Below are positions 23,030-32,579 of a stretch of 64,000 nucleotides of DNA, one piece after another. Source of the stretch: Macrotis lagotis (lineage: Eukaryota > Chordata > Mammalia > Peramelemorphia > Peramelidae); contig NC_133665.1 in the NCBI RefSeq assembly GCF_037893015.1, positions 101,337,937 through 101,401,936 on the forward strand, read 5' to 3'. Numbering within the stretch: position 1 is the first letter of the stretch; every line of letters begins with the position of its first letter. A model generated the notes under the pieces. The model saw nothing but the letters and a program-made list of their open reading frames with translations. It ran no database searches and was not told the DNA's origin. Both the position numbers and the translations under genes were made by a program.

Positions 23030-24055
23030 TTCCTACAACTTTCTAGTCATTGTGCTAAGTGCTGGGGATATAAAGAAAGGCAAAAGACAGTCCTTGTCAT
23101 CAAGGAATTTACAATCTAATGGGAAACAGCATGCAAACAAAAACATATAGCAAGCTTTAACCAGGATGAAAAGGAAATACTTAACAGAGGAAAGGACTAG
23201 AATTAAGTTTGGCAAAGGACTTGAAGCTGGGACTTGAAGGAAAGCAAGGAAGCAAGAGGATGGGAGACCATTCCAGAGGTGAAAGACAGACAAAGAAAAT
23301 GCCTGAGTTGAGAGATGGAAAGGTTGAATTGAAAAATACTTCACATGGAGGGGTACAAGTATAAGAAGACAGGAAATGTGTGTGGGGAAGGGGTTAAGTT
23401 ATGAAGATTTTGAAAGCCAAACTCCTGAAGGCAGTAGGGAGACACTAGAGTTTGTTGAGTCCCAGGGTGACACTGTCAGATGTTTTAAGGTGGTGACTGA
23501 ATGAAAGGTAGATGGAAAAGTAAGGAGAAATGAGGTAGGGAGACCTACCAGCAGGCGATTTCAACAGTTCAAGTATTAGGTGATGGGACCCTGTACCATG
23601 ATGGTGGGTAATGGGCAGAGGAGCGAAGAAACAACATTTGAAAGATGCTTCAAATCGACAGGTCGTGGCAATAGTTTGGATATGGACAATGGGATGAGAG
23701 ATAGTGAGGAGCTTAGGGGACTGGGGAAGATGGTGAAACTCAACAGTAATTGGAAAGTTTAGACAGGAGAAGAGTTTAGGGAGAAAAATAGTCCTGTTTT
23801 AGATACATTGAGTTTTAGATGTCTACTGGACATTCACTTCAAAATGTCTGAGAGGTAGTTGAAGATATGGGACTAGAGGGCAGCAGAGAAGTTGGGGCAA
23901 GATAAGGAGATCTGAGAATCATCAGCATAGAGATGGCAATAAATCCATGAGAATTGATGAGATCACTGAGTGAAGTTGTATACAGAAAGAAGAGAGTCCA
24001 GGATGGAATCTTGACGGACATCCATAAGGTTAGTGGGTCTGACCTGGATGAATAT
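23030..24055 (-). mobile_element. L2 LINE reverse-transcriptase region, antisense
   Basis: Antisense L2 runs from TGTGCTAAGTGCTGGGGATA through GGGACTTGAAGGAAAGCAAG and GAGACACTAGAGTTTGTTGA to TCTACTGGACATTCACTTCA. On the - strand it translates to a reverse transcriptase remnant with the catalytic YADDSQ motif at 23912-23929. Frameshifts and stops are frequent. The short frames at 23033-24090 are pieces of it. Confidence 0.85.
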
Positions 24056-24094
24056 CCCATATGATGTGTGGCAACAACAAAAAAAAGCAAATTC

Positions 24095-24190
24095 GATATA
24101 AAAGATATGTCATTAGGTCTCAGCCTGCTCCTTACTATTTATGTGACCATGGGACAATTATTTAAACTTTCTCTCAGTCTTAGTTTCCTT
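24095..24190 (+). mobile_element. MIR fragment
   Basis: TTATGTGACCATGGGACAAT, then TTAGTTTCCTTTTCTATAAA. Confidence 0.6.
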
Positions 24191-24194
24191 TTCT

Positions 24195-24800
24195 ATAAAA
24201 CAAAGCAGTTTTCACCATGTGATCTGGAGACTCCTGAGACCCACCCTTTCAAGGGAGTTCTTGAGGTTAAAACTATTTTCATAATGTTTTCATTTTCTAA
24301 TATGATCAATATGAATAGACAACCCACATAAATGAAAGCTCTAAAGAGCATAAAGGTTGTCCTTACACCAAAAAAGTTTTCATTTTCTAACATGATCAAT
24401 ATGAATAGATAATGCACATAAATGAAAACGCTAGAGAGTGTAAAGGGGGTCATTATACCAAAAAAGTTTTCTTCTTCTAACATGATCAAAATGAATAGAC
24501 AACCCACATGAATGAAAGCTCTAAAGAGCGTAAAGGGGCCCTTATACCAAAAAACTTTGAGAGCTACTAAATTAGATTATTTCTAAGGTTTTTCCAGCTC
24601 TGAATCCAATAAAGTTTTCCCCAACAATGGTACCCTTTCAGAAAGTCTATGAGGTTAAAACTATTTTTCATAATAATAATACTAAGATGTTTTCATCTTC
24701 TAATATGATCAATACCGACAGATATAACTTGCATAAAGGAGGGCTCTTTCTCAGGATAGTCTGCAATATTTTTTAAGAGTGTAAAGGGGTGTTGAGACCA
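24195..24800 (+). mobile_element. Old DNA-transposon-like repeat carrying an internal tandem array
   Basis: The block GAGGTTAAAACTATTTTCAT to GACCAAAAA appears twice: at 24265-24580 with a triplicated interior, and at 24650-24805 as a single copy. The style (tail close to GAGACCAAAAATGTTTAAGG) resembles ancient non-autonomous DNA transposons of mammals. I cannot name the family with certainty. Confidence 0.45.
24286..24554 (+). repeat. Three tandem copies of a 90-bp unit
   Basis: Units start at 24286, 24376 and 24466 with GTTTTCATTTTCTAA-like sequence and end in ACCAAAAAA. They are about 85-90% alike by eye. Because 90 is a multiple of three, an antisense 104-residue frame carries a repeated peptide, but this is not evidence of a gene. 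Confidence 0.9.
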
Positions 24801-24867
24801 AAAATGTTTAAGGATCACGCAATTCAATTATGTCCAAGGGGTATTAATAAGCAACATCAATAAATAA

Positions 24868-25048
24868 GTGCAGTGGAGTCAGGAAGAACTGAATTCAAGT
24901 CTGGCCTGGGACACCTACTAACTGTATGACCCCGAGTCAATCACTTACGTCTCTATTGCCTCAGTTTCCTCAACTGTAAAATGAGCTGAAGAAAGAAGGG
25001 TTGACCATTTGCCAAGAAAGTCCCTGAAGACAACCAAATACCAACACT
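24868..25048 (+). mobile_element. CORE-SINE
   Basis: CAGTGGAGTCAGGAAGAACT, GAATTCAAGTCTGGCC, TATGACCCCGAGTCAATCAC, CTGTAAAATGAGCTGAAGAA and GCCAAGAAAGTCCCTGAAGA. Confidence 0.75.
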
Positions 25049-25202
25049 GTTACCCTTGAGTGTGAGGATGCCTACGATGATTCATGCCATCTTCTAGGGG
25101 AAGGTTCCTGGCTTCGCACCAGGTGAGTGTCAGGGAGAGGAGGGGGATGCTCCGCTGAAGCTCCTCTCCCTAAGTTTCAGGGAGCCTGGTTGCGTCGGGG
25201 CG

Positions 25203-25260
25203 GGCCCGGCCCAGGAGGCCCCGGCCCGGCCCAGGAGGCCCCGGCCCGGCCCAGGAGGCG
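25203..25260. repeat. GC-rich minisatellite, 20-bp unit, about 2.9 copies
   Basis: GGCCCGGCCCAGGAGGCCCC starts at 25203, 25223 and 25243. The first two units are identical and the third differs only at its truncated end. It lies about 150 bp upstream of the TATA box. Confidence 0.95.
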
Positions 25261-25349
25261 CGTCTGGGGGGGGGGCATTCCATCCCCTCCCCCTCTCCCT
25301 GGGTCCAAGAGGCCCAGATCCGCGCCATTGTGACCCGGCCCGGGGCCGG

Positions 25350-25416
25350 CCAATCGCCGCCCGCCTGACTCTGGGCCTTGAGAGCGTCTCCCCGATTGGG
25401 TCCGCGGGCCTATAAA
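25350..25416 (+). promoter_or_regulatory. Core promoter: CCAAT, inverted CCAAT (Y-box-like), TATA
   Basis: CCAAT lies at 25350-25354, the reverse element ATTGG (in CCCGATTGGGT) at 25395-25399, and TATAAA at 25411-25416. The spacing predicts transcription starting near 25440. ATTGG is the core of the Y-box, the DNA element that Y-box proteins were named for, so autoregulation is conceivable but not shown. Confidence 0.7.
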
Positions 25417-25446
25417 GCCCCCCGCGGCCGGCGGGGCCCAGAGAAG

Positions 25447-25461
25447 ATGTCAGGTTGCTGA
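25447..25461 (+). promoter_or_regulatory. Upstream ORF of four codons
   Basis: ATGTCAGGTTGCTGA (Met-Ser-Gly-Cys-stop) lies just after the predicted start site and 121 bases before the main ATG. It could lower main-ORF translation. Whether it is in the mRNA depends on the true start site. Confidence 0.45.
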
Positions 25462-25582
25462 GCGGGATCGGCGCGCCGGCTGTGGGAGACAAGGACCCCG
25501 GGGAAGCCTCGCGGCCTCAGCGGCCGCCCCCCACCCCCACCAGACGACTGGGCCACGGTTGGGGCGGGGGGCCGGGCCCGCC

Positions 25583-26521
25583 ATGAAGAGTGCCCCCTCC
25601 CCCGCCGCCGGCGCGGCCCAGCCCCGGCCGCAGGGGGCCCCGCCCGGCCCGGAAGGCAGAGGGCCCGAGGCGGCCCCCGGCCTGGCGCCGTCGGGGGAGA
25701 AGAAGGTGCTGGCCACCAAGGTCTGGGGCACGGTGAAGTGGTTCAACGTGCGGAACGGCTACGGCTTCATCAACCGGGACGACACCAAGGAAGACGTCTT
25801 CGTCCACCAGACGGCCATCAAGAAGAACAACCCGCGCAAGTACCTCCGCAGCGTGGGCGACGGCGAGCCCGTGGAGTTCGACGTGGTGGAGGGAGAGAAG
25901 GGCGTGGAGGCGGCCAACGTCACCGGGCCCGGGGGCGCGCCCGTGCAGGGCAGCAAGTACGCGGCCGACCGCAGCGAGTACCGGCGGGGCCCGGCCCGGC
26001 CCCCGCCGCAGGCCCCCCGCAAGAGCCGGCCCGGGGAGCGGCCCGCCGACGGCGCCCCGCCGCCCGCCGCCGCCGCCGAGCCGGAGCCCTGGAAGAGCGG
26101 CGCCCCGCGGCGGCCGGCCTGCCCGCTGCCCTCGGCCCGCCGCGCCCAGTACGTGGCCCTGGCGCTGAGGCGAGGCCCGGCCGACGGCGCCGACACCGAG
26201 CTGGCGGCCGGCGGGGAGCAGGGCCGCGGGGGCCGCCGCGGGGGCCTCCGGGAGGCCAGGCCGCCCCTGCGCGGGGCCGGGGCCGGCCGCTGGGGCCCGA
26301 CGGCGCGCGCCGAGGGCCCGGAGGACGACAAGGAGGCCCACAAGGGCAAGAGGATCCGCAGCCAGCAGTCGCCGCAGCGCCGCTTCCGCCGCCACTTCAG
26401 CTACCAGCACCGCCGGCCCGGCAACCCCAGGCCCCCCGAGGCCCGGGACGCCAAGGCCGCGCTCCACGCCGACATCGCGGCCCAGGCCAAGGACAGCGGC
26501 CTGGAGGGCGGCCAGGCCTAG
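25583..26521 (+). CDS. Intronless Y-box (cold-shock domain) protein, YBX1-like retrogene
   Basis: The gene encodes 312 residues with no interruption. Start: ATG at 25583 in GCCCGCCATGA (G at -3). Residues 1-39 are an Ala/Pro/Gly-rich leader. Residues 40-118 are the cold-shock domain, with RNP1 NGYGFINR (58-65) and RNP2 DVFVHQ (71-76). Trp53, Phe62, Phe73 and His75 correspond to the RNA/DNA-contacting residues of YBX1, and Ser90 to its Akt-site serine. Residues 119-135 keep the YBX1-type linker [11 protein letters not shown]. The C-terminal part has basic clusters and ends YBX1-like ([20 protein letters not shown], 266-285). Y-box proteins bind and package mRNA and regulate translation and transcription. 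Family members have several introns, whereas this copy has none across the whole coding region. Oddities are a Leu-to-Trp change (Trp48) and an Asn-to-Asp change (Asp66) in an otherwise near-invariant domain, and very high GC. A processed but silent copy is less likely, given the intact frame and promoter. Confidence 0.88.
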   Translation: MKSAPSPAAGAAQPRPQGAPPGPEGRGPEAAPGLAPSGEKKVLATKVWGTVKWFNVRNGYGFINRDDTKEDVFVHQTAIKKNNPRKYLRSVGDGEPVEFDVVEGEKGVEAANVTGPGGAPVQGSKYAADRSEYRRGPARPPPQAPRKSRPGERPADGAPPPAAAAEPEPWKSGAPRRPACPLPSARRAQYVALALRRGPADGADTELAAGGEQGRGGRRGGLREARPPLRGAGAGRWGPTARAEGPEDDKEAHKGKRIRSQQSPQRRFRRHFSYQHRRPGNPRPPEARDAKAALHADIAAQAKDSGLEGGQA

Positions 26522-27010
26522 AGGCCCCGGCCCGGGCCGGCCCGCCCCGCCAGCACACCGGGGCCCGGCCTCCGAGCAGGCCGGGGGAGGGGGGCCCCGC
26601 CGTCCCAGCCTGACGCGCCCGCCGACGCCGCGCCGGGAAGCAGAGGGAGCCCGAGAGGGACCGAAGGGGCGAGCCCGGGAGGCAGGAGTGAGCTTTGCGA
26701 CTCTCTGGGGGTTTTTTGTTTTATTTTTTTTCCCCTTTTTTTCCATTTGTGTTTTAAGTTTGAGTTATTTTTCGAGTTCCCTTCTTGATTTCTTTCTCCA
26801 AACCTCCTCCTCTCACCCCAAGCCCCCTGCAATGGCGTGGAGAATCTTTTTTTTTTTTTACTTGCCCCCTCCCCCCCAAGATACTGGTGTGGTTTGGTTT
26901 CTTTCCTGCCCCTCCATCCCCTCTCAAATGAGTATCTCCCAGGGCAACCCCCCACCCCTCCCCCTCAGGCAAGCTCGAAGGCGCACGTTAATTAAAAAAA
27001 AGTCTTAATT
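26522..27010 (+). promoter_or_regulatory. 3' UTR and polyadenylation signal of the Y-box gene
   Basis: The stop TAG is at 26519-26521. About 470 bases of UTR follow, GC-rich at first, then T-rich (26710-26790 and 26848-26860). ATTAAA at 26991-26996 is followed directly by an A run and, shortly after, TCTTAATTTT. The A run could be the remnant of the retrocopy's poly(A) tail. I see no flanking target-site duplication. Confidence 0.5.
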
Positions 27011-27099
27011 TTAAAAGAAAGTTGCCATATGTCTGATTTGATGGCACAGGATCTGGGGGTCTTGGGGTGGGGAGGAAGGAGAGGAGGACGGGGCGGTAG

Positions 27100-27895
27100 A
27101 ACTTTGGAGATAATTCTACTTCCAGGAACAAGAGCTAAGGAAGAATTGACTGGACTGGCCTGCTGAACTCTTGGAGAGGTCATTTGACCAGAACCTGAGA
27201 TAGAGATAGGGATTGCCTCCTCCCCCTTCCCCAATAACCTATTTCTTAAGACTGGACATCATATAGCTCCAAAGAGGAATTCTTCCTTCCCTTTCCCTCA
27301 GTATCCTATCTCTTACTTAGACTGGATATCATATTTGTCCATTCTGTTGAACTCTTGAAGAGATCATTTGTCCAGAATCTGAGCTCTCGATATAGAGTTC
27401 CCCCTTCTTTTCCCTCCAATATCCTATTTTTTGCTTAGACTGGACATCCTGTACATCCAGTCTACTGAATTCTTGGAGAGAGATTTTGACCATTATCTAA
27501 GATCTAAATATGGATTCCCCCCTTCCTTTTCCTCCAATATTGTTACTAAGATTGGACATATCTATCTAGTCTGTTGAACACTCAGAGGTAATTTTAGGTT
27601 TTGTTTTGTTTTGTTTTTTTGGAAGGCAAATGGGGTTAAGTGGCTTGCCCAAGGCCACACAGCTAGGTAATTATTAAGTGTCTGAGACCTGGTTTGAACC
27701 CAGGTACTCCTGACTCCAGGGCCGGTGCTTTATCCACTGCTGCACCACCTAGCCACCCCTCAAAGAGATAATTTTAACAGAATTTGAGATCTAGATACAA
27801 ACCTCCTCTTTTTTCCCAGTACCCTATTTGTTATTTAGATGTGACATTCTGTATATCCAGCCTACTTCCTGGAGAGGTAATTTGGCCAGTATCTG
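27100..27895 (+). repeat. Degenerate tandem array, unit of about 115 bp, split by a SINE
   Basis: The start motif (GACTGGACAT or close variants) recurs at 27148, 27250, 27320, 27438, 27550 and 27838. Each unit continues with a CTACTGAACTCTTGGAGAGG-like block, then a pyrimidine-rich CCTCCAATATCCTATT-like block. Spacings are 102, 70, 118, 112 and (after removing the SINE) about 118. It begins about 100 bp beyond the Y-box 3' UTR. Confidence 0.75.
27594..27762 (-). mobile_element. WSINE1-type SINE inside the tandem array
   Basis: A T-rich tail, GGCAAATGGGGTTAAGTGGC, CACACAGCTAGGTAATTATT, the antisense box B and ACCACCTAGCCACC are present. The flanks AGAGGTAATTTT and AGAGATAATTTT are a near-identical duplication. 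Confidence 0.9.
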
Positions 27896-28690
27896 AAAAA
27901 AAAAGATAATGTATGGATTGACTAAGAACCTAAGACATCAAACTTTAAAGGAGCTAATGTAATCCCTTGACAGCTGAGAGACAACAGGAGCTAGTTAACC
28001 TAGTTCTAACAAAGTTATATAAGCAGTCAAAATTGAAACCATCTTCCCATCAAGCTACATCCCAAGTGACATCTCTAGCATCCATCCTTCCACCTCACCA
28101 CAGGCACTTCCCCAATTGCTAGTTAAAGCTCTGATATCTAATTTCAGCCCTGACCTCAGGCAAACCCTGCCCAACTCACTTTGCAAACCTGAACAATTTG
28201 TTTTTAACTCTATAAAGAAAGGGTCCTAAAGTCTTTTACAACTCCAAGATTTTAGGATATTTCTCCCCTTGTCATTTACTATCCACTTTCTCCACTTCTC
28301 ATCTTGGTTATTTCCTGGTGTTGAAAATGAATTAAGATTTATTCCCTCAAATATGTCATTAATGCATGTCTCATACATGTCTCACCCTGTGTTAGGAACT
28401 GTAGAGGAGTCAGGAGAAGGCATAGTCTCTGCTTTTAAGGGGCCCTCCACAATCTGGGGGGAAAGACATATAAGGGGAAAGGAAGGGTAATCGATGTAGG
28501 CAAATTAAAAAAGCACAAAGCTGGCCCCAATTGGGAGCTAGGTTGAATAGCTTTCACTGTACTGTAAGAAGGAGGTTAAAAAGTGCAGGCTAAGGTGGTC
28601 AGCAGAAACTTCCTGGGGGGAGGTGGTCATTAGTGAGCTCAAATCAAGGATTGGAGTCATAATATTTCTTCAGTGTCAAAGCATCCAAAA
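27896..28690. other. Unassigned DNA with MIR and L2 remnants
   Basis: A MIR tail (GTCCTAAAGTCTTTTACAAC) lies near 28220-28255. Antisense L2 (ACCCTGTGTTAGGAACTGTA, GCATAGTCTCTGCTTTTAAG) lies near 28380-28470. No gene is supported. Confidence 0.45.
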
Positions 28691-29807
28691 CCCTCTCTTT
28701 TTCTTGCCCTGCCATTTATTGAGTGTTCAATATTATTATTTTTAAGAAACCCAGAGAGTAGGAGAAGAGAAACAGTGAATTCCTTAGGAATCCCAGCTGT
28801 GGAAACAACCAAATCAGATTCTTTCTAGGGGAATTGGAGGAGAGGAGAGAAGGACCAACTTTAAAGAATAAAGGGATCTGATTTGGAGGACTATAATCCC
28901 TGTGGGCCATGGAGAGATCTAAAAGATAAGTACTCAGTAAGGGATGAGGTGGGGGGGGATGGTTTGAATTTAGGTGATACCTCGGGCTTGGAAGGGGAAG
29001 AAGGAAGAAGAAAACAGAATTGTGTACTGGACTTGTTCCCATGACAATAGAAGACCATTACAATCATCCCAAGACTGGAAGAGCATTGTGACATTGAACT
29101 CCATCTCTAATGTAGATAATCTAGATTTGCTGTGTAGGGGATAATGAGAAGATGGTAAGAAAATAAGTCAGTTTGGGGGACTCCGCAAAGATCCCAAGGT
29201 TGCAAGAACAGTAAATTGTGGAGTTATCTATAAGAATAAGCCCCCCATATGAAGCCAGGATGGTTTCATTTGTGAACAGTAGTACCAATACCCAATAACT
29301 CTGCATGTTACCTAGGTTGTATTGAATGAAATGATCTGAGTCATTCAACATAAACCGCCTGACTTTCTAATGTCTCATTTTATCAAAAAAATCACCTTTC
29401 ATGCTAATTTATAAGTCCCCTATAAGAACTGAAAAAGTCTCCCCATTGTCAGCAAGACAAAGCCACAGTGTCTGTTATAGCCCTCCAAAACTAAGCCCAA
29501 GATTAGTAATTATTTGGGTCTTTCAGCCTCTGGCACAGACATGCCTAATTTTGTTCACTCAGTAATCATATAATTTGCTATAATATTCAAGGGTTCTCCA
29601 AAATTTAACCTAGACAAAGTTTAATTCCTGCCTTCAAAAAGCTTATAATCTATTAGGGATAAAGAAAAGTCCAAAAATAACCCAGAAAGAGCAGTTCAGG
29701 CAGAATGTTATTAAGAAATTTGAAAAGGGAGTATTTCATAACTGGATTTCTTTCATGAAAGGGTATTTGGAGGAGAGGGAACCTTAAAAAGAAGAGTCTA
29801 AGCATCA
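28691..29807. other. Unassigned, with probable decayed L2 pieces
   Basis: CCCAAGGTTGCAAGAACAGT near 29198 and GCCTTCAAAAAGCTTATAAT near 29630 resemble antisense L2. No open frame with a domain is present. Confidence 0.35.
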
Positions 29808-29935
29808 GTCATCTAGAGCTGGAAAGGTCCTCAGAGGGCATCTAGATTGAGCCTTCATTTTTTGTTTGAGGAAACTAAGTTCTAAGAAACTGAATGACTC
29901 ACAATGTCAAGGGTGGGGTTTGAATTCAAATCCAC
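29808..29935 (-). mobile_element. MIR
   Basis: ATCTAGAGCTGGAAAGGTCC, TTGTTTGAGGAAACTAAGTT and GGGTTTGAATTCAAATCC. Confidence 0.65.
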
Positions 29936-30134
29936 TTAGGAGGGGAAAAGGACTTAGAATGTGATGTTAACCTTGATATTAATTCATTACCCTTCTTTTC
30001 AGGGTGATCATTTAATGTAGACTTCATTTTACACATGAAGTCTTATTGAAGGGGGGAGCTTAGAAGATCCAAGGTCAAAGGGGTGGAGCACTCAACTGAA
30101 TTCTTCCAACATTCCCCTCCAAACAACTTTAAAA

Positions 30135-32579
30135 AAGTATGCTTCAGATCAAATTTTGGAGTAGCAGAGCCAACAAAAAAATAAGATGAAACATTTTTCC
30201 AGTCTAAAAAAACTTAGGAAGTTGAAAGAAGTCTGTACACTGGGGTTAGAGGCTTGTTTGGAGTCTACACAACTGAACAACAATGATTGTAGCAAAAGTA
30301 GCAAACTGATTCAGGTGCTCTCAGCCCAGAGGTCGTAAAAGGGTCACACAGATGGTCAGTAAGAGATGACCACTTGCTGGCATTGGGTACAGCTGGCACC
30401 CATTTGCAACTCTATTGCCCATACATAGTTCTGAGTTGCCTTCCAGGGTGAAAAGGAGTGTTTGTGATTGGTCACAAAGTTGTTCACAGTACCAAAGCAA
30501 AGAGGAGCATGACAACTTTTGGAATCACGGGACCATGACCTTTCCTGGATGAACACCAGAGCACAGATCAGAGAAGAATGATCACACCTCTCCCTGCTTC
30601 ACCTCACCTTGGAAGGGCCAAAAAATTGCAACTCTGAAAAAACTCTGAAAAAAACATTGAAAAAACCTGGAACTTGGACAGTGCCTCTCTAGTCCCAGAA
30701 GAGTAGAGAGTCCAAAGGGAAAAAATAGGCTGAAAAATGAATTAGCAAACAAAATTGTTTGACCACAAAAAGCTAGTATGGTGGCAATGAAAACCAAGAA
30801 ATAAACTCAGAAGAAAACAATGTGAAAACAGCTACATTCAAAAGAAAAATTGCTAATTGAACCCAAACCCAACAAGAATTCCTGGAAAAGTTTGAGATGA
30901 GTAGTAGAAGGAAAATTAGAAAAATGGGTGATGCAAGAAAATTATGAAAAGTTAATTATCAGCTTGGTAAAAAAAAAGGCACCGAAAATGAAGAAATTAA
31001 TACCTTAAAAAACAGAATTGACCAAATGGTAAAAGAGGCATGAAAATCCACTGAAGAAAAGCATTCCTTATAAAAAGATAGAATTGGCCAAATGAAAAAA
31101 GTACAAAAATTCACTGAAGAATTCCTTAAAAAAATTAACCAAATAAAAAAAAATAAGTACAATATCTCACTGATGAAAATAATTTCTTAAAAATTAGAAT
31201 TGTACTAGTGGATGTTAGTGACTCTATGAACTTTCAAAAGTAATAGTCTTTAAAAGAATGAAAAAAGTAGAAAAAAATTTGAAAAAGAACTGACTTGGAA
31301 AATAGATTGAAGTAAAATTAAAATTTAAGAAATGTTGAACATACTCAAAGACATATATTTAAAGAAGTTATCAAGAAAACTGCCCTGATATCTTAACTCC
31401 AAAGGGCAAAAATAGAAATTTAAAAAAAACACTGAGCCACCTCCTAAAAGAGATCCCAAAATGAAATATGTTCTAGGAATATTATAGCCAAATACAGAGC
31501 TCCCCAGATGAAAGAGAAAATACTTCAAGAAGACAAAAACAATTCAAATATCATGAAGTTAGAGTTGAGAATACACAAGATTTAGAAGTTTCCACATTAA
31601 ATGAACCAAAGGACTTGGAATAATATGTTGCAGAAAGCAAAGGAGCTAGGATTATAACTAAGAACCTACCCGGTAAAATTTGAGTTTAATCCTTAAGGGA
31701 AAAAAATTGATATTTAATGAAATAAGAAAACTTTCGATCATTCCTGATAAAAAGACTGAAGTTGAATTGAAAATTTGACTTTCAAACACGACTCCAGAGA
31801 AGCATAAAAAGGTAAACATGGAAGAATAATTGAAAGAATGATCATAAGGGACTCAATAAAAATCTCTTGTACATCAAAGGGATTATATCAATCAGTATTT
31901 AAAGAAATTAATTCAAATTATTCATTGGAATGTCAAAAACTGAAGAAGGCATAATGTGAGTCAATTCTATTGGAATGATCACTAATGAATGAATGAATAA
32001 AAAAGTGAAAGAAAGGTATGCACTGAGAGGAGGAAGGGTGAGGCAAAATAGGGAATTTTTCTCACATTAAAAGATATACATATATATTATATATATATAT
32101 ATATATAAAAGAATCTTTACAATGAAGTATAAGCAGTGTACAATGCTTGAATTTCAAACTGCAGACTGTTCAAAGAGGGAAGAATATATACAATCAGATG
32201 TGGATAAAAATTAACTTACCTCATAGATAAGGAAAGTGAAGGGATGACAGAAGAGAGGATAGATTAAGGGACTCAGTGATTAGAAACAAAATAGACTTGA
32301 TAAGGGACAGGATAAAAAAAGGGAAAAAAACAAAAGAAATTGACATGGAGGGGAAACAGTAATCATAACTGTGAATGGTATAAACTTACTCATAAAATGA
32401 AAAGAGATCAGAATAGATTAGAAACCAGGATCCAACAATATGTTGTTTACAAGAGACATTCTTGAAAAAGACATACACAGAATTATAATAAATGATAGTA
32501 GAACCTAATTGTAGTTCTACTGAAGTTTAAAAAAAGGCAGAGGTGACAATCATGTTCTCAGAAAAAGAAAAAAAAATAG
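30135..32579 (+). mobile_element. Eroded L1 with ORF1 and the start of ORF2
   Basis: The 5' UTR (30135-30760) resembles that of HAL1 copy C (GTAGCAGAGCCAACAAAAAA, CTTAGGAAGTTG). ORF1 remnants follow (30780-31700), with the conserved TAGGAATATTATAGCCAAAT block near 31475. The region beyond matches L1 ORF2 endonuclease: at 32424-32459 it reads NQDPTICCLQET. A (TA)n tract sits at 32079-32110. Every frame is broken. The element stops abruptly at about 32579, where an antisense RTE begins, and it does not resume beyond the RTE. Confidence 0.75.
32424..32459 (+). pseudogene. L1 ORF2 endonuclease fragment
   Basis: It reads NQDPTICCLQET, an N-terminal motif of L1 ORF2p whose Glu is a catalytic residue of the apurinic-type endonuclease. 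An in-frame TAG at 32415-32417 lies just upstream, so it is a fossil. It shows that this copy came from an autonomous L1 rather than a HAL1. Confidence 0.7.

Larger units (their letters stand above)
25185..26700. promoter_or_regulatory. CpG island covering the Y-box gene
   Basis: CpG density and GC content rise abruptly near 25185 and fall after about 26700. The rest of the window is CpG-depleted. Undecayed CpGs across the whole reading frame suggest germline hypomethylation and selection or activity. Confidence 0.8.

Noticed and set aside
24193..24507. 104-residue antisense frame with a repeated peptide
   Set aside because: The period comes from the 90-bp tandem DNA repeat, a multiple of three. 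There is no promoter, homology or codon signal.
24286..24554. CRISPR-like array
   Set aside because: The 90-bp units abut with no spacers, and this is mammalian DNA.
25559..25582. Upstream TTG start for the Y-box protein
   Set aside because: Eukaryotic nuclear genes rarely use TTG. The ATG at 25583 has a good context and precedes the whole homologous region.
25738..26613. 291-residue frame in another register of the + strand
   Set aside because: It is an out-of-frame shadow of the Y-box coding region, with Arg/Pro/Gly-rich low complexity.
25517..26746. 409-residue antisense open frame over the Y-box gene
   Set aside because: It is a by-product of very high GC content, with no domain and Ala/Gly/Arg/Pro composition. 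The sense strand has the conserved cold-shock domain.
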